Under the pieces are notes generated by a model. It was not told where the DNA came from, searched no databases, and was given only the letters and a program-made list of their open reading frames with translations. Position numbers and translations under genes: made by a program. DNA of 64,000 nt from JADKBO01 sp037968395. GTDB taxonomy: Bacteria > Bacteroidota > Bacteroidia > Chitinophagales > Saprospiraceae. This document shows, in pieces, positions 62,450 through 64,000 of the stretch; the stretch's first letter is position 1, and each line of letters opens with the position of its first letter. The DNA lies in assembly GCA_037968395.1 (NCBI GenBank), contig JBBKVK010000322.1, forward strand, positions 1-64,000. Reading direction: 5' to 3'.

Positions 62450-63484
62450 TCATTCATCAAACAAAGAACCAATTTGATGTCCAGGGTATCTTGGTATACC
62501 TAGGTGTTTATATGCCTTATCTGTAACTTCTCGTCCTCGTGGCGTCCTTTGAATGAATCCTTCCATAATTAGGAATGGCTCATGAACTTCTTCTATTGTA
62601 CCAGCTTCTTCTCCAACAGCAGTGGCTATCGTTGATATTCCCACAGGTCCACCTTTAAACTTTTGAATAATAGTACTTAGTATCCGGTTGTCCATTTCAT
62701 CCAGTCCTCCTTCGTCTACGTTTAAGGCTTCTAGCCCATACATTGAGATTTTCTTATCAATCTTACCATTGCCCTTTATTTGAGCAAAATCTCTTATTCG
62801 CCGTAGCAATGCATTCGCAATTCTTGGTGTACCTCGGCTTCTTCTCGCTATTTCAATTGCACCGTCCTCATCCATTTCAATCATTAAAATACTTGCACTT
62901 CTAAATAAGATGCTTTTTAAAGTAGGTACATCATAATAATCTAACAGACAAGTAATACCAAATCTAGCTCTCATTGGTGATGTAAGAAGCCCCATACGAG
63001 TGGTTGCACCAACTAAGGTAAATGGATTAAGTGTCAATTGTATTGACCTAGCGTTAGGCCCAGAATCGATCATGATATCAATTCGATAATCTTCCATTGC
63101 TGAATATAAATACTCTTCAACAACGTTATTTAAACGATGTATTTCATCGATAAATAACACATCCCCTTCTTCTAAATTTGTAAGTAATCCAGCTAAATCA
63201 CCAGGTTTTTCTAATACTGGTCCAGATGTCATCTTCAAACCCGTATCTAGTTCATTTGCAATTATATGGGATAATGTTGTTTTTCCTAATCCAGGAGGAC
63301 CATGAAGTAGCACATGATCCAAAGCTTCTCCTCTCAATTTAGCAGCTTGAATAAAAATACTTAAATTTTCTACAATTTTTGGTTGCCCCGCAAAGTCTTT
63401 GAGATCTTTAGGTCGTAAAGCTCTTTCTATCTGTTGATCATCAGGAGTAAACTCTGAAGAATTAGGGTCTAAAATTGGATTCAT
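62450..63484 (-). CDS. ruvB: Holliday junction branch-migration helicase RuvB
   Basis: AAA+ motor that, with RuvA, moves Holliday junctions in recombination and repair. The 344 residues hold the Walker A HGPPGLGKTT, Walker B FIDEIHR, the sensor GATTRMGLLTSPMRARFGI, and the C-terminal winged helix (GFIQRTPRGREVTDKAY). Length is canonical. It starts with its own promoter; ruvA and ruvC are not adjacent. Confidence 0.97.
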   Translation of the reverse strand: MNPILDPNSSEFTPDDQQIERALRPKDLKDFAGQPKIVENLSIFIQAAKLRGEALDHVLLHGPPGLGKTTLSHIIANELDTGLKMTSGPVLEKPGDLAGLLTNLEEGDVLFIDEIHRLNNVVEEYLYSAMEDYRIDIMIDSGPNARSIQLTLNPFTLVGATTRMGLLTSPMRARFGITCLLDYYDVPTLKSILFRSASILMIEMDEDGAIEIARRSRGTPRIANALLRRIRDFAQIKGNGKIDKKISMYGLEALNVDEGGLDEMDNRILSTIIQKFKGGPVGISTIATAVGEEAGTIEEVHEPFLIMEGFIQRTPRGREVTDKAYKHLGIPRYPGHQIGSLFDE

Positions 63485-63499
63485 TAAATCTATTTAGTG

Positions 63500-63528
63500 C
63501 AAAGATATTATAAATAAATACATATCAA
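63500..63528 (-). promoter_or_regulatory. Promoter of ruvB
   Basis: On the minus strand TTG (63528-63526), 18 bases, then TATCTTTG (63507-63500), a perfect -7 box. It lies 16 bases before the ruvB ATG. Confidence 0.68.
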
Positions 63529-63534
63529 TAATTT

Positions 63535-63568
63535 AAAAAGGGTCATGAATAAATTCATGACCCTTTTT
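63535..63568 (-). terminator. Terminator after the ExbD-like gene
   Basis: A perfect 15-bp stem (AAAAAGGGTCATGAA with its complement), loop of 4, with T run on the minus strand. It separates the ExbD-like gene from the ruvB promoter. Confidence 0.9.
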
Positions 63569-63592
63569 AAAAAGTTACTTATAATTAAATTT

Positions 63593-64000
63593 TTATTGCT
63601 GAGCTCTTGTCTTAGCAGAATAATTTAGTTTTAATTGATTAGCTTTCCTTAAAGCTATTTTTATATCACCTACAATACCCATGGTTACTTTTCCGTCTAT
63701 TCTCAAAGACGTCGTTATTCCAGGTCTCTGACTTTCAGGTATTGTACTTTTATGTTGCTCAAGAAATAATGGAATATCGTCAACAGTTGCAAATTTATCA
63801 CCTAACTGCATTCTTGGCTTTGTACCATAAGTAGCTTGATTCTGAGGAGTTGGCCTTCCTACATAAATATAATTAACAAGAGATTTTTTCTCAAATTTTG
63901 TCAACTCTGTAGCAGAAGGTGTAACTACCGTCACTTTAAGCGAAGCATCTCTTAATACTGTTACAACCATAAAAAAGAATAATAACATAAAAATAATATC
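63593..64000 (-). CDS. exbD: ExbD/TolR-family biopolymer transport protein, N-terminus cut by the window edge
   Basis: Proton-channel subunit of the TonB-ExbB-ExbD or Tol system, which powers outer-membrane transport. The frame stays open to the edge and reads DIIFMLLFFFMVVT at its start, so the true N-terminus lies outside the window. The Asp of DIIF is the position of the conserved proton-carrying Asp in the single membrane span. The remaining about 115 residues form the periplasmic domain. The visible ATG at 63988 is inside the span and is not the start. The paralogue ExbB probably lies just beyond. Confidence 0.88.
   Translation of the reverse strand, partial: DIIFMLLFFFMVVTVLRDASLKVTVVTPSATELTKFEKKSLVNYIYVGRPTPQNQATYGTKPRMQLGDKFATVDDIPLFLEQHKSTIPESQRPGITTSLRIDGKVTMGIVGDIKIALRKANQLKLNYSAKTRAQQ

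Noticed and set aside
63593..63988. Treating the ExbD-like frame as a complete gene starting at ATG 63988
   Set aside because: The conserved membrane span and its Asp lie upstream of that ATG, and the frame is open to the window edge, so the gene is truncated by the window.

Overview
The window is AT-rich chromosomal DNA from a member of the Bacteroidetes, probably a free-living, Saprospiria- or Sphingobacteria-like lineage (the rank is inference). Four things point there. Promoters fit the Bacteroidetes consensus TTTG / TAnnTTTG with 18-20 nt spacing, for example before rpsL, panD and ruvB. Shine-Dalgarno sequences are nearly absent. Phylum-typical families are present (TlpA-like lipoprotein with a DUF4369-like N-terminus, DUF4294, panD followed by a flippase-like gene, DPP IV). 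Ribosomal proteins S14, S4 and L36 have zinc-free or zinc-poor forms.

Layout. 236-8438: a thioredoxin-like lipoprotein; an accA-lgt pair on the minus strand; a two-subunit succinyl-CoA:3-ketoacid CoA-transferase; and a large M1 peptidase whose C-terminal half looks like an outer-membrane beta-barrel. 8439-9456: a gene-free kilobase with two diverged tandem copies of a small transcription unit, each with a promoter-like start, a conserved core and a strong Rho-independent terminator; these are probably two related small RNAs of unknown family. 9457-12635: a three-gene oxidoreductase operon with twin-arginine-type leaders on two proteins: a TIM-barrel isomerase-like protein, a GMC flavoprotein with a putative [3Fe-4S] motif, and a gluconate-2-dehydrogenase-subunit-3-like protein. 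A MITE-like palindromic element sits against its 3' end.

12995-31198 (minus): one continuous str-S10-spc-alpha superoperon of 33 genes from rpsL to rplQ: 28 ribosomal proteins plus fusA, secY, map, infA and rpoA. It has a near-perfect promoter in front of rpsL, a second candidate in front of rpsJ and a terminator after rplQ. tuf and adk are absent from it. The 59-codon rpmD and the 38-codon rpmJ are included.

31780-48042: transketolase, an ftsX-like gene, a secreted galactose-binding-like protein, glycerol-3-phosphate dehydrogenase, a TPR protein, a GT-C membrane glycosyltransferase, a MacB-like permease, queA, DUF2461 and DUF4294 proteins, then a compact run panD - flippase-like - rfaE2-like - NIF3-like - zinc-ribbon coiled-coil protein. 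48109-64000: a TPR protein, a three-gene glycosyltransferase operon (minus), DPP IV, the tRNA methylthiotransferase MtaB, an SH3 protein, a TPR/TonB-C-like protein followed by a beta-helix lipoprotein and a HupE-like protein, a LexA/CI-type S24 repressor with an operator-like repeat, a DUF3467 protein, ruvB, and an ExbD gene cut by the right edge.

Most genes are housekeeping. The least explained parts are the tandem small RNAs at 8751-9350, the GMC operon without a cytochrome subunit, the MITE-like element at 12635-12888, and the odd spacer between rpoA and rplQ. I saw no tRNA, rRNA, CRISPR array, transposase or prophage.
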